From the NCBI GenBank assembly GCA_022447545.1, contig JAKVBI010000021.1, positions 62,001-126,000 on the forward strand: a stretch of DNA of 64,000 bases. The letters are read 5' to 3'. The notes beneath the pieces were generated by a model. It ran no database searches and was not told the DNA's origin. It saw nothing but the letters and a program-made list of their open reading frames with translations. The DNA is from Myxococcota bacterium (GTDB lineage: Bacteria; Myxococcota_A; UBA9160; SMWR01). A program made the translations under genes and the position numbers. Positions 16,378-30,300 of the stretch are shown here, in pieces (position 1 is the first letter of the stretch; each line of letters starts with the position of its first letter).

Positions 16378-17924
16378 GGATGGTCCTCCTCGCAGGCTTC
16401 TGAGTTACAGGCGCTTCTCCCGTTCGGGAAGCCCCCCTCGGCCCGCATCTGTGCGGCATCGGCCTCCAGAACGAAACCGGCGGCGACGGCATCTTCAACG
16501 GCCTGGTCGAACGCGGTCCGGTAGGCGTCTTCACTACCGTAAAGTGCAGTAAGCGTCTCGGGTTCGAAGGGGGCCGTCACACCGAAGAGGCGGCAGAAGA
16601 CTCCACCGGAGTTTCCCTCGCCGGACAGGGTTTTCGTTGGCACATCGAGGGGTGCGGTGCGAATTCCTCCGAGTGCGTTGCCGTAGCCATCCCGCAAAAT
16701 TTGGGGCGGATCGCTGGGAACCACGCGGAGGCGGGGCGCCGCAGGAGGAAGCGTTCCGTAGCGGGACCAGTTGCGGAGGTGATGGACCGCGGCTTTGAGC
16801 ACGTAGTGTTGGGGGCCATCGTTGAGCGGGAGGTCGCAGGTGGTGACCGCGGAATTTCCCACAGGTGTGCGATTGCTGTCCCGCATGGCCACGGTGAGTT
16901 GGTAGAGGTCGGCGTGTGCGGTGCCGGCTGCTTCCCAGAGCCGGAACTGTGAGGTGTCGGGTTGACGAGCGGGATAGAAGCTCAGCCCGATCAGGTCGGT
17001 CTCCGTCGCAAAGGCGAGGACCGGTACGGCGAGGTCGTCGCGGATCCGCACTGGCCGGGGCGGTTCTCGAACGAACTCCGGCGCCTGGGTCAGCGGAGCC
17101 GCCCCGCCGCCGCGGCTGTGAATTAAAAATGCGTCGTATACCTGAACCCGGGGATGCACGGAATTGACGTAGGTGGCCAGGCGCGACGCGGACTGCGACT
17201 CGCCAATGGCGATCAACTCCTCGACCTTCGCGCCGCCCAGCAGTTCAGTGTTCTGGGGTTCGCGCAGGGCTCGCCCGACCTGGGCGTACAGGTCGTAGGA
17301 ATAGCTGTCGCCCGGGTGGGTGAGGGTGGCGTACCGGCTGGAGTCCCAGACTGTGAGGGCTCCGGCATTTCCGAGCGCGCTGCGCGGGTGATCGGGGGGG
17401 AAGCCATGGACGCCCACGGCCTGGGCGGATACACCGACCCACGCATAGCCGTCCCTTAGAATCAACGCGTGCAGAAAGGCCCAGTCCGGCCCGGCGTCCA
17501 GCCCCCCCGACACATTGAGCCACTCGACCAGTACGGTTCCGTTGAAGTCCGCGGAATTCTCGGGCCTTCGAATCAGAACACGGGTCCGGTAGGGGGCGCG
17601 CCCGGCGGGGGTCACGGTCCAGTGCCCGTCAGCGGTCAAGGGTTCCTCGCTCGCGAAGGTGCGGGCCGTGCCGGCGAGGAAGAACTCCTCCTCGACGTAC
17701 CCCTGGGCGGCGAGATCCATGGCCGTTCCGATGAAGGGGAAACCTTGCTTGCCGCCGGTCACCGGGCCCTCGACCCTGGGAACCGGGACTCCGTGGGCGT
17801 CGGGGGGTGGGTTTTGCCCAGAGCCTCCGACGCAGCTCGACGCGAAAACCGAGACCAGTACCGCCGTGGCCAGGGTGAGGTGGGAAGCCATTCCGCGGGG
17901 TAGGGGACTGGATGCGGTGGACAC
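16374..17924 (-). CDS. Alpha/beta-hydrolase domain lipoprotein (Abhydrolase_10-like)
   Basis: The 516-residue protein begins with a lipoprotein signal ending in the lipobox FASSC (Cys31 from this start, or Cys20 from the alternative ATG at 17891). The mature part contains GTVLVEWLNVSGGLDAGPDW and the nucleophile elbow IGESQSASR, then HSRGGGAAPL and the acid/His region around LWEAAGTAHAD. This is the layout of the alpha/beta-hydrolase 'Abhydrolase_10' proteins, putative esterases common in environmental proteobacteria. It is probably an envelope-bound esterase or lactonase feeding the downstream hydratase and dehydrogenase. It is the first gene of the minus-strand operon and overlaps the next gene by 4 bp. 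Its upstream region is shared with the giant YD gene on the other strand. Confidence 0.75.
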   Translation of the reverse strand: MSTASSPLPRGMASHLTLATAVLVSVFASSCVGGSGQNPPPDAHGVPVPRVEGPVTGGKQGFPFIGTAMDLAAQGYVEEEFFLAGTARTFASEEPLTADGHWTVTPAGRAPYRTRVLIRRPENSADFNGTVLVEWLNVSGGLDAGPDWAFLHALILRDGYAWVGVSAQAVGVHGFPPDHPRSALGNAGALTVWDSSRYATLTHPGDSYSYDLYAQVGRALREPQNTELLGGAKVEELIAIGESQSASRLATYVNSVHPRVQVYDAFLIHSRGGGAAPLTQAPEFVREPPRPVRIRDDLAVPVLAFATETDLIGLSFYPARQPDTSQFRLWEAAGTAHADLYQLTVAMRDSNRTPVGNSAVTTCDLPLNDGPQHYVLKAAVHHLRNWSRYGTLPPAAPRLRVVPSDPPQILRDGYGNALGGIRTAPLDVPTKTLSGEGNSGGVFCRLFGVTAPFEPETLTALYGSEDAYRTAFDQAVEDAVAAGFVLEADAAQMRAEGGFPNGRSACNSEACEEDHP

Positions 17925-18072
17925 GAGATCTCCTCTCGATTGCAGGGCGCCGCGGCCCTTCCCGGGAATCGAAGATCCGGTTTAGTGCCGGGGCCTCCCT
18001 ACCTTATAGGCAGGGCAGGCGGTCGCACACCGGACCCTGACCGAGGGCCTGACGTTTCGCGATTCCGCCCAC

Positions 18073-18092
18073 CCATTCCCCCGGGGGAATGG
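18073..18092. promoter_or_regulatory. 20-bp perfect palindrome, possible operator
   Basis: The half-site CCATTCCCCC is followed directly by its exact reverse complement. It lies about 150 bp upstream of the hydrolase operon start and 255 bp upstream of giant gene 1. Perfect palindromes of this size between divergent genes are often dimeric repressor sites. No regulator gene is adjacent, so the binding protein is unknown. Confidence 0.35.
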
Positions 18093-18111
18093 TCTCCGAG
18101 CCTCTGTCGGA

Positions 18112-18156
18112 GTATCTAAAATAATTAACTAAAACAAATATTTAACACGTTATTTG
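18112..18156 (+). promoter_or_regulatory. A+T-rich tract upstream of giant gene 1
   Basis: A stretch containing CTAAAATAATTAACTAAAAC and AAATATTTAAC stands out sharply in GC-rich DNA. It lies about 70 nt upstream of the sigma-28-like motif. A similar tract occurs at the same relative position before giant gene 3 (63375-63418). It could be an UP element, a nucleoid-protein site or a horizontally acquired piece. Confidence 0.35.
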
Positions 18157-18221
18157 CCGGTCGTGGGTGGGTGAGCTGGGGGCGCGGCAGGGCATCCAGC
18201 ATCCAGTTTCGATCCGGCCGC

Positions 18222-18248
18222 TAAACGATCGCCACCAATTTTGGATAA
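18222..18248 (+). promoter_or_regulatory. Sigma-28-like promoter motif of giant gene 1
   Basis: TAAA at 18222 and GATAA at 18244-18248 are separated by 18 nt, the spacing of the flagellar sigma factor consensus (TAAAGTTT-N11-GCCGATAA). The motif with identical spacing is found before all three giant genes. It ends 99 nt before the ATG at 18348. Confidence 0.5.
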
Positions 18249-18347
18249 CAAATTACCCAAGGGTCTGTTTTGCCATAGGTTTTTCGCTGATCGCCCATGC
18301 AGGGTGGTGCGCGGGAAGCCTCGGCGAGAAGCACGGAGAGTGGGTTT

Positions 18348-21300
18348 ATGGCGATCGCAATCGGTGGGGATGGGAGCGGGGTTCTCGATTCGAGCCTGGC
18401 CATCCTCGGAAGGAGAGATGCGGTTCGATCCGGGGAACCGGGCCAAGGCGAAGAACTCTTCGTAAACACTTCGAACGGGAACCTCATCGTCCAGCACGAG
18501 GACGCCTTCCTGCCGAGTCTGGGCCAGGACTACCGGCTGACACGCACCTACAACTCCCGTGGCGAGGTCGGGGGTAAATGGTCCTTGTCCACCCGTCTCA
18601 AGCTCGAGGTGTTGGACCACGTTCCCCACCGAGTCTTCCAGCTTCAGATGGGCGACGGGAGCCTGCTCGAGTTCTTCTACGACTCCGACCGGGATCTCTG
18701 GGTCAGCACCGACGGTGACGGCGCGTACCAGACCCTCGCTGAGATCAGTTCTTCCTTGGATCTGTGGCACGCCCGTTACGCGGTTACCCGGGAAGACGGA
18801 ACGGTCCTGACCTTCGACGTCGCCGGCCACCTGCTGAGTTCGGTGGACACCAACGGCGTTCGTATGGACTTCGTGTACGACCACGACACGTTGCGACTCG
18901 AGCGCGTCCTCGATGACGACGGCCACGTCATCCACTACCACTACGATCCCACCACCGGTCAGTTGGAAGAAATCACCGACGAGACAGGCACCCGACTCGC
19001 CCGATATGAGTTCGACTCCGAGGGCAACCTGGTGTCGGTGACCGATCGCATGGGGCACGTGACCCGCTACGAGTACCACCCCCAGGGCATGCTCACCAAA
19101 GTCATCCTGCCCAACGAGCAGACGGTGGGTGGACAACAGCAGAGCTACGACAGTCGTGAGATTCAGATCGAATACGAGATGCTCGACTGGCGTCAAGCGG
19201 GTCGCTCGTCGTCCTACGGGGTGACTCAGATCACCGACGCTGAGGGCGGGGTGACCACCTTCGACTACCAGTTCGATGTGAACCACGTCCACTCGAACCC
19301 ACGGTTGTTGCGCGAGCGCGCCGGGGCCCAGCGCCGTTTCAACGCCCGGCCCCTGTCGGCTCTCGGGGAAACCGGTGGCATGACGCGGGTGGTGGACGCC
19401 CGGGGCAATGCGCGCGCTACGTCCAACGAGGCGGAGCACGTGGAATGGCGAGTCGCCAACGGTTTCTACGCCGACTACGACCCGAGTAACACGGATACCG
19501 TGTACCTCGGGCAACTGGAGCACATCCGCGATCGCCACAGTCTGAAATACCAGTACCGAGACGACGGCTACCTCACCGAGGTGGAAGACCAGAGCGGCTA
19601 CGTCACCCGCTACACGTACGACGAAAACGACAACCTCACGTCCATCGTCGATCGCACGGGCTGGGCGGTCTCCCACAGCAACGACGAATACTACAAAGAC
19701 CTGCGTGAGAACCTCGGAAAGCCCCGGTCGCTGGCACTGCTGACAGCCAAGGACCTTTCTGATCTGGAGGCGTTGTACACCCGAAACTTCACCTACGACG
19801 CACGGGGCAACCTGCTGACCCGTGAGGATCACGAACATCACGTCACCTCCATGACGTACACGGAGTTCAACGCAGTGGCCAGCATGACGCGCGCGGAAGG
19901 CCACGCGATGGTGACAGGGGACCTCACTCACCTCCAGGAAAACCGGGTTGAGTTGGGCTACGCGCGATTGGCCGAAGACCTGTCGGAGAGCGACAAGACC
20001 ACTCTCCTCGACCTTTACACCACGACCTTCGAGTATGACGCTCAGCAGAACCTGATCCGCCAGGTAGACCCCGGTGGCGACGCGACCCTTTTCGAATACG
20101 ACACTTCGGGAAACCGAACGCGAAAAATCGTGTTACTCGACCCCACGGTGACCGACCCGGATCTCGCGCAAAATTCCGACAAGGTTCAGATCACTACCTA
20201 CTCCTACGACGCCTTCGGGAACAACACCCTGGAGGTCGATGGTGCGGGCAGTCAAACCTTCAACGAGTACGACCATTTCGGAAATCTCACTCGCATCGTC
20301 GACTCCAATGGTGGGGTCACGAATCTGGCCTACGACTCCGACAACCGCCTTCTGTTGGTCACGAACCCCGAGGGTCATACCACGTCAAACGCCTACGACG
20401 CCGTCGGTAACAAGATCAGCATGACCGATGAGGCGGGCCACACTGTCACTCAGCTCTTCGACCGCAACAACCTGCTGCTGGTGACCCTGGACCCCTCGGA
20501 GACCGACTCGGACCACGATCGTCGCACCGAGTATCGCTATGACGTGGTGGGAAATCGCACGAGTGTGACCGATGCCGAAGGGCGTGAGACGCTCTATCAC
20601 TTCGACGATCGCAACCAACTCGTCAGGGTCACGACGCCGGAGGTGACCGGGGCCGAAGGGAATCCGGTCCGGTATCAAACGAGTTTCGGCTACGACGCCG
20701 AGGCGAACCTGATTCGCTCCATCGACAATCGAGGGGCCGAGACCGACATCCTTTTGACCCCCAAGGGTCTGGTGCATCGCGAGACCGACACGACGGGTCA
20801 TGTGACCCAATTCGACTACGACGCAAGCGGCAACATCGTCCGCATCACAGCGGGTATGGAGCTTCCCCCCGAGAAGCACCGGATTACCACCTTCCGATAC
20901 GACGAGGAAGATCAACTCGTCTACGAGACGACGCCTCTGGGACATGCTCGAGCCTACTCGAATGAAGACGAGCACCGGGAGTGGCGGTTCCGCGAAGGCT
21001 ACTACGAGGAATGGGATGCCGACATCTCGCCGCTTGGGGAGGTGGAGGAGATCCTCGACTACCACTCCGACAAGGTCCGCTATGACGCAGTGGGCAATGT
21101 CGCGAGCATGACTGACGACATCGGGTCGACTACCGACTACGAGTACGACGGTGCGAACCGTCGAGTGCGGGAGATCCTGCCCGAAGTCACGCTACCCATC
21201 ACCGGGGGACAGGTTCGACACGAGCGGGTCTTCGCGTATGACGGCAATGGAAATCAGATCTCGATCCAGAATGAGAATGGCGAGATCACGACCTACGCCT

Positions 21301-24300
21301 ACGACAAGCTGGACTCGACTGTTCTGATCACTGATCCCAATGGGGTCAAGACGGCCTTCGAATACGACAGTCGGAGAAACACGACCCGGCTTCTGATCGG
21401 GGTAGAAGCCCACATCGATGGCGCCGGGCAGCTGATTCTTGATTCCACGGATGGCGCTCAGGTGATGAGCCTCGTCTACGATGAATTCTCACGGAACATC
21501 TCCAAGACCGATGCCGTCGGAAATGCGTTGGCCACCAGCGATACTCCCTTCTATCGCGAGCTGAGGGACAAGCTCGGCTACCGGGAGGATGTCGACGATC
21601 TGTCGGACCGGCACAAGTCCGCGCTGCGAGAGCTCTATACCACGCATTTCACCTATGACCGCATGGGCAACCGGGTCGCTCTGACCAACGCGTTCAACGA
21701 AGTGACCGAGTACGAGTACGACGCTCTCGATCGTTTGACGCGAGAGGAGCTGCCTTCGGCGAAGATTATCGACCCAAACACCGGAAGGAAGAAGAACGTC
21801 TCGCCGACGACCCACACACGGTACGACGGAAACGGAAATGTGGTGTCGAGTACCGATGCCCTGGGACGCGTGACGACCTCTGCCTACGACCCCATGAATC
21901 GCCTGGTGGAGCAGACCGACTCGCTGGGAGTCAGCACGCGAACCGTCTACGACCCTTTTGGGAATCTCGTCGAGAGCACTGAGGCCTTCAACGTTACCCA
22001 GGAACAGCGTACGACCACCTTTGAGTGGGATCTCAATGATCGCTTGCTTTCGACCCGAACTCCCAAGGGGCTCACGAATACGACGGAGTACGACCCGGTT
22101 CGAAATCGGGTGGTGGAGACCGATGCCCGGGGCAATCAAAGCCAGCAACTCATGGATGCTCGTGGACGCGTCATCAAGAGAATCGATGCGCGCTCGTTCG
22201 CGACGACGTTTGAATACGACGGAGCCGGGAATCAAATCGCGATTCTGGACCCCAGGGGCAGTCAGACACGTTTCGAGTTCGATCCGGGAAACCGACTGCT
22301 TCAGTTCACCGATCCCGAAGGGCGAGTGACGCGTTTCGCTTACGACCGGCGCGGGAACACCATCGAACAAACGACGGGGGTTGACTCGCCTGGGGTGGGT
22401 TCCGAGGGTCCGGAGACCACACGCTACGAGTACGACGCTGAAAATCATCTGGTGGCAAGCGTGGACGCCCAAGGTGGACGGTCCGTCATGGAGTACGACC
22501 GCTCCTATAACGTGGTGAGCAGTACGAATGCCAACGGTCACACCACGAGCTTCGAATTCGATGCCCTCGAGCGGGAGATTCGCACCGTCGACCCTCTTGG
22601 CGGGACGGTGACCTACGGGTATGACGCTGTGGGCAACGTATTGACCCGAACCGATGAGGAGGGGCGCACCACAGACTACGCGTTCGACGAACTCGACCGG
22701 AACATCGTCGAAACGGATGCCAGCGGCGTCGAAACTCACTACGCCTACGATTCGGTGGACAACCAGGTGTCGATCACTCGAGCCGCCAACATCGCCGGCC
22801 AGGAGAAAACGACCACCTACACGTACGACAGCGACGATCGACTCGTTTCCATCCTCGACCCGATTGGAAACGAGGAACATTCACGAGCGGCCAGCGGTTC
22901 GTCGGCTCGCGCCGCCATCGCAGAGCACACCACAGAGTACGGGTACGACAAGAACGGGAACGTGACATCGGTCAAGAATCCCCTGGGACACGTGACGCGA
23001 TACCAGTACGACGAGAACTCGAATCTCGTGTCCATGCAGTATCCAGAAGGCGGCCTGGAAACTTACGAATACGACGCAAATGGCAACCAGATCGCGAAGG
23101 TTGACCCCAATGGAAACCGAAGCCTCGCCTATTTCAATTCTGGCGACGAGGCGATTCTCGAAGTCGACCCGCTGGGATTCGCAACCAGCTACACCTACGA
23201 CGTCAATGGAAACGTCGCTTCGCGCACTCGCCATGCAGATCCGATCCTGACAGAGCCCGACCGCAGTGACCCCCTGGCTTCGGTGTCCGGCAGTCTCTCG
23301 GATCGAACCCTCCGGTACGCATACGATTCTCTGAATCGCGTCACGCAGATTACCGATGCCATGGACGGACTCCAGGTGCTCACCTACGACTCCGCGGGAA
23401 ATCTCGTGTCTGAAACCGACGCGAATGGACACACGACCACCTATCGATACGACGCCAACGATCGATTGGTCGAGACCACCGATCCCCTGGGAGGTCAGCG
23501 TTTCTTCTCCTATGACGAAGTTGGAAACATACTGAAGGCAACTGACGAACATGGCCGTCACACATACCTCGAGTACGACGCCAATGACCGATTGGTGCAG
23601 ACCGAAGATCCTTTGCGCGGAGAGCGGTTTTTCACCTACGACGCCGTCGGGAATACGCTTTCGGAAACTGACGAGAACGGGAATCAACGGACATTCGGAT
23701 ACGACGCCAACGACCGCATGGTTCGATCGGTCGATCCCCTCGGTGGCGCGCGGACTTCGGTCTACGATGACGCGGGCAATCTGATCGCCGAAACCGACGC
23801 CAACGGACACCAGACAACCTACGGATACGATGGAAACAATCGGCGGATTCAGAGGGTCGATCCATTCGGTGGACAGTGGAGCTGGGTGTTCGACGCAGCT
23901 GGGAACATGGTTTCCGAGACCGACGCCAGAGGGAATGAGACGACACATGAATACGACGGGAACAATCGTCGGATTCAGACCTTCGATTCCCGCGGCGGTC
24001 AGTGGGACAAGGCCTACGACGCAGTCGGAAACGTGATTTCCGAGACGGATGCCAACCGGAACGAGACGACTACCGAATACGACGGAAACAATCGTCGGGT
24101 CCGAGTCGTCGACCCTCTGGGTGGAGAACAGGCCTTTGCCTACGACGCTGTGGGCAATCTGCGATCGAAAGTCGACGCCAACGGAAATCAGACCACCTTC
24201 GAATACGACGAGCTCGATCGAAGGATCCAGGAAAGCGACGCCGTCGGAGGGACCCGGATCTTCGTTTACGACAGCAAGGGGAATCTGTTGTCGGAAACCG

Positions 24301-27300
24301 ACGAGAACGGACATACGACAACGTTCGAATACGACGCGAATGATCGGTTGGTGGAGCAGACCGATGCGTTCGGTGAAACGCGGAAACGGACCTACGACGA
24401 CGTGGGCAATCTGCTTTCGGTAATGAACGAAAACCGAAACGAGACGGAATTCGAATACGACGCCAATGATCGGTTGGTTCAGAGGAAGAACGACCTCGGG
24501 GACGAACGGATTTTCACCTACGACGCCGTAGGCAACATGGTTACGGAAACCGATGAGAATGGAAATACGACAACCTTCGAATACGACGCCAACGACCGCC
24601 TGATTGGGCAGATGGATCCTTTGGGGGAAAAGACGCTTCGAGCTTACGACGCAGTGGGTAATGTGGCGTCCGAGACCGATGCCAATGGCAATGTGTCGAC
24701 GTACGAATACGACGAAAACAATCGACAGATTTTAAGGGTGGACGCTCTCCATGGACGGTGGAGTACCGCCTATGACGCAGCCGGTAACGTGGTGTCCGAG
24801 ACCGACGCCAATCTCAATGAAACTACGTATCAATACGACAAAAAGAACCGAAGAATTCGCGTGGTCGACCCCTTCGGCGAGGAGCAGGCATTCACCTACG
24901 ACGGTGTGGGCAATGTCTTGTCGAAAACCGATGCCAATGGAAATCAGACGACCTTCCAGTATGACGATCTGAATCGAATGGTTCAGGCATCCGACCCCAG
25001 CGGTGGTAACCGGAGTTTAGGTTATGACAGCGTCGGAAACGTGCTGTCCGAAACCAACGAGAACGGCCACACAACGACATTCCAATACGACGCCAACGAC
25101 AGGCTGGTGAAGACGACGGACGCCTTGGGAGGTGAGAGGTTCTTCAGCTACGACGACGTCGGAAATCTTCTCTCCGAAATCGACGAAAACGGGAACGAGA
25201 CGAAGTTTCAATACGATGGCAACGACCGTAGGGTTCGCTCCATCGACCCAGTGAATGGTCATCGGGTCTTCGGCTACGACGCCGTTGGTAATTTGGTTTC
25301 CGAGGAAGATCCGAATGGTCATCGAACGGTCTACGAATACGACGAAAACAATCGTTTGGTGCGAACCGTCGATCCACTCGATGGATCGTGGGAAAGGTCC
25401 TACGACGCAGTCGGTAATGTGGTCTCAGAGGTAGATGCCAACGGCTACGAAACGATCTACGAATACGATGGGAACAATCGACGCATTGGAAGAATCGATC
25501 CCCTGAGTAGCGAGCGGGTGTTTGCCTACGATGCCGTGGGAAACGTGGTGTCCGAGACCGACGAGAACGGGTACACGACGTCGTTCGGATACGATGCCAA
25601 CGATCGACTGATTGAACGCACCGATCCCCTGGGTTACCAGAGGCTCCAGACCTACGACGCCGTCGGGAATTTGGCCTCGCAAACCGACGAGAACGGCCAC
25701 ACGGCGTCGTTCAAATACGATTCCAACGACCGCCTGATCGAGCAGGCGGATCCTTTGGGTCATAGGAAGATCCAAACCTACGACGCCGTCGGCAATGTGA
25801 TTTCCAGAACTGACGAGAACACTCATACGACGGAATTTCAATATGACGCCAACAACCGCCTGGTGAAGCAGACTGATGCTCAGGGCGGAACGAGCTTCGG
25901 TACTTATGACGGTGTGGGCAACCTGCTGTCACAGACCGACGAGAACGGAAATACGACCACGTTCCAATACGATGCCAATCATCGATGGATCGAGCGAACC
26001 AATGCTCTCGGTGGAACGCAGACCCGGAGTTATGACCTCGCGGGTAACGTGCTTTTGGAAACGAATGAAAACGGTAAGCGAAAGATCTCGGAGTACGACG
26101 CGAACAACAGGTTGGTACATACCATCGACTCCCTGGGCGGCGATCGGGACTTCACCTACGACGCCGTAGGTAACGTGGTTTCGGAGACCGACGAGAACGG
26201 CCACCAGACGACGTCGGAATACGACGAGAACAATCGACGCGTGCGCAGGGTCGACCCACTCGGCGGAGTATGGGAGATGGCCTACGACGCAGTTGGCAAT
26301 CTGGCCTCCGAGACCGATGCCAATGGCAATGTGTCGACTTACGAATACGACGAAAACAATCGGCAGCTTCTGAGGGAAGACCCTCTCCATGGGCAGTGGA
26401 GCACCGCCTATGACGCAGCCGGCAACGTGGTGTCCGAGACCGATGCCAATGGGCATCAGATGTCTTTCGACTACGATGCCAAGAATCAGCGGGTCAAACG
26501 GACGATGCCGCTGGGTCATATCCGTGCGTACTCCAATGCTCCGGCGGATCGAGGCTGGCGGGTTCAGCAGGGCTACTACGAGAGCTGGGACCCGACGACC
26601 TCTCCGCTCGACCAGGTGGAACAGATTCTCGATCACTTTTCCCAGCAGACCACCTACGACGCCGTGGGCAATGTGGAATCGGAAACCGATGCCAACGGAA
26701 ATCAGACGACCTTCCAGTATGACGAGCTCAACCGAATGGTTCAGGCAACTGGCCCCGGCGAGGGAAACCGGATCTTTGGTTATGACAGCGTCGGAAACAT
26801 ACTGTCCGAAACCGACGAGAACGGCCACACGACGACGTTCCACTACGACGTCAATGACCGGTTGGTGCAGGCGACGGACGACCTGGGCGGTCAAAAACTC
26901 TTTACCTATGACGATGTGGGAAACCAGATTTCGGAAACCGACGAAAACGGGAACGAGACAACATCGGAATACGACGCCAAAAACCAATTGGTGAAAGTGA
27001 CAGATGCTCTGGGTAGCAAGCGGCGCTTCTTGTACGACGACGTGGGCAATCTGGTCTGGAAACTCGACGAAAATCTGTGGGAGACGGAATACAAATATGA
27101 TGCCAACGATCGGCTCATCGAGCAGACCAATCCGCTGGGTCAAAAGAAATTCCGCACCTACGACGCCGTGGGCAACATGGTTTCCGAGACGGATGAGAAC
27201 GGGAACGCGAGGTCGTTCAAATACGATGTCAATGATCGCGTAATTGAGCAGGTGGATCCTCTGGGTCAAACAAGGTTCCGGACCTACGACGCCGTGGGAA

Positions 27301-30300
27301 ACTTGGTTTCGGAAACCGATGAGAACGCCCATACGACGAATTTCCAATACGACGCCAACGACCGTCTGATTCAGCAGGCCGATCCACTCGGTCAAACGAG
27401 GAACCGAGCCTATGACGCCGTAGGTAACCTGGTTTTAGAGGCCGACGAAAACGGGCATACGACAACGTTCCAATACGATGCGAAGAATCAGCGGGTCAAG
27501 AGGACGATGCCGCTGGGCCATATTCGTGCGTATTCCAATGAAGCTATGGATCGAGGCTGGCGGGTCCAGAACGGTTATTACGAGATCTGGGACTCCACGA
27601 CCTCCCCGATGGACCAGGTGACACAGATCCTCGATGACTTTTCCGAAGAAACCACCTACGACGCCGTGGGGAATGTGGAATCGGAAACCGATGCCAACGG
27701 AAACCAGACGACCTTCCAGTATGACGAACTCAACCGAATGGTCCAGGCGACCGATCCCGCCGGTCGACACCGGTTCATTGGGTATGACGGCGCGGGAAAC
27801 ACACTGTTTAAAACGAACGAGAACGGCCGCACAACCACATTCGAATACGACGCCGCCGATCGATTGGTGACGGCAACGAACGCCCTGGGCGGACAGCGAC
27901 ACTTCACCTACGACGGTGTGGGGAACGTCGTTTCGCAAACCAATGAGAACGGGAACCAAATGAGGTTCCAATACGACGGAAACAGCCGTCTGGTTCGTTC
28001 CTTCGACCCGCTCAATGGTTACAGGGCCATCAGTTACGATGCTGCGGGCAATGTTCTCTCCGAAGAGGATCCCAACGGACATCGGACGAGATTCGAATAC
28101 GACGAAAACAATCGACGAGTTCGAAGAGTTGACCCGCTGAATGGGGAGCAGGCGTATGCCTACGACGGCGTGGGCAACATGGTTTCCGAAACCAACGAAA
28201 ACGGGGACACGACATCGTATCGATACGATGCGAACGACCAGCTTGTCGAGAGGACCGATCCGCTGGGTGGGAGTGCGCTCCGAAGCTACGACGCGGTGGG
28301 CAACATCGTCTTGGAAATCGACGAAAACAGGAATGCGACACAATACCAATACGACGCCAACGACCAGCTCGTCGAGCAGACCGATCCGCTGGGTCATAAG
28401 AAACTTCGAACCTACGACCCCGTGGGCAATCTGGTTTCCGAGACCGATGAAAACGGGAACACGAATTTATTCCAATACGACGCCCTCGACCGCTTGATTG
28501 AGCAGACGGATCCTCTGGGTAAATCGAGGCTCCGAAGCTATGACGCTGTCGGTAACGTGATTTCCGAAACCAACGAAAACGGAGAAACAACCGGATTCCA
28601 ATACGATGCCAACGACCAGATGGTGGAACAGGTCGATGCTCAGGGTGGAAGGCGTCTGCAAACGTATGACGCTGTGGGAAACGTGCTGTTGGAAACCGAC
28701 GAAAATGGAAACACGACGTCTTTCGAATACGACGCCAACAACCGCTGGATCGAGCAGCGGAATGCGTTGGGTGGGACACGGCTTCGTACCTATGACTCCG
28801 CGGGCAATGTCTTCAGGGAAACTGACGAGAACGGACACTGGAGGTTTTACGAGTATGACTCCAACGACCGCCTGGTGGAGACCGTAGACGCCCTGGGGGG
28901 CGAGCAGCGCTTCGCCTATGACGCCGTGGGTAACATGATCTCGGAAATCGACGAGAATGGGCACCAAACGAGTTCGGAGTACGACAAAAACAATCGGCGT
29001 GTTCGAATCACGGATCCCCTAGGCGAAGTGTGGGAGATGGCGTACGACCCAGTCGGCAATGTGATCTCCGAAACGGATGCCAATGGAAATCAGAAGAACT
29101 ACGAATACGACGGAAACAATCGACGAGTTCTGGAGATCGACCCTCTGGGGGGACGTTGGAGCACCGGCTATGACGCCGCCGGCAACGTGGTCTCCGAAAC
29201 GGACGCCAATGGATATCAAACGTCATTCCAATACGACGCCAATGATCGTCGGGTCGTGCGAACCGCGCCGCTGGGTCACGTCCGTGCGTACTCCAATGAT
29301 TCGGCGGATCAAGACTGGCGAGTTCAGCAGGGCTACTACGAGAGCTGGGACCCGACTACCTCACCGCAAGACCAGGTGGAGCAGATTCTCGATCACTTCT
29401 CTAAGCAGTATGCCTATGACGACGTTGGCAACAGGGTTTCCAGCATCGATGAAAATGGACACGAAACTACGTTCGAATTCGACGAAAACAATCGTCTCAT
29501 CCGTACGACCAATCCACGCGGTGCCCAGCAATCCTATGATTACGACGGCGTCGGCAATATCATTTCCGAAACCGACCCAAACGGAAACCTGACCACCTAC
29601 CTGTACGATGCCAACTACAGGCTGATGAAAACGGTGGATGCCGGGCACGGCGAGACCACTTTGGTCCGCGATGCGGTTGGAAACATTGTGTCTGAGACGA
29701 ACGCCAATGGGCATCAGGCGCTCTTCGAATACGATGCCAACAACCGGATGATACGCGGCACCGATCCGCTCGGAGGGATTCGCTCGCACTCATATGATGC
29801 GGTCGGAAACAAGTTGTCCGAAACCGACGCCTCCGAAAACGTCACCACATTCCGGTACGACGCGAACGATCGGCTCATCGAGACAACCGATCCTCTGGGC
29901 AACACCCAACTTCAAACCTACGACGCCGTGGGTAACCTTCTCTCGGAAACGGACAAGAACGGTAACACGACGTCATTCCAGTACGATGCCAACAACCGCG
30001 AGGTCACGCAGACAACGGCGATCGGCCACGCACGGGCCTATTCAAATGACGCGGTGAACCGAGACTGGAGGATCCAACAGGGTTACTACGAGCATTGGGA
30101 TCCGGCGACCTCACCGTCTTCGGACGTGCTGGCGATTCTCGACGCGTTCTCCGAGCAGGTCACCTATGACGATGTAGGAAACCCGACTTCCAAACGTGAC
30201 GCGAACGGAAACCTCAATACCCTCGTGTACGATGCCAGCAATCGCCTCATCGAAGTCATTGACGCACTCCATGGCGAGGACAGAATATCCTACGACGCTG

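Larger units (their letters stand above)
17925..18347. other. Divergent intergenic region, 423 bp
   Basis: This region lies between the hydrolase operon (minus) and giant gene 1 (plus). It contains a 20-bp perfect palindrome at 18073-18092, a 6-bp inverted repeat CTCCGA/TCGGAG at 18094-18112, an A+T-rich tract at about 18112-18156, and a sigma-28-like motif at 18222-18248. No gene is visible. Confidence 0.6.

Noticed and set aside
23380-30200. CRISPR array suggested by the regular repeat spacing
   Set aside because: The 126-bp period is an in-frame protein repeat throughout, with no unique spacers and no cas genes.
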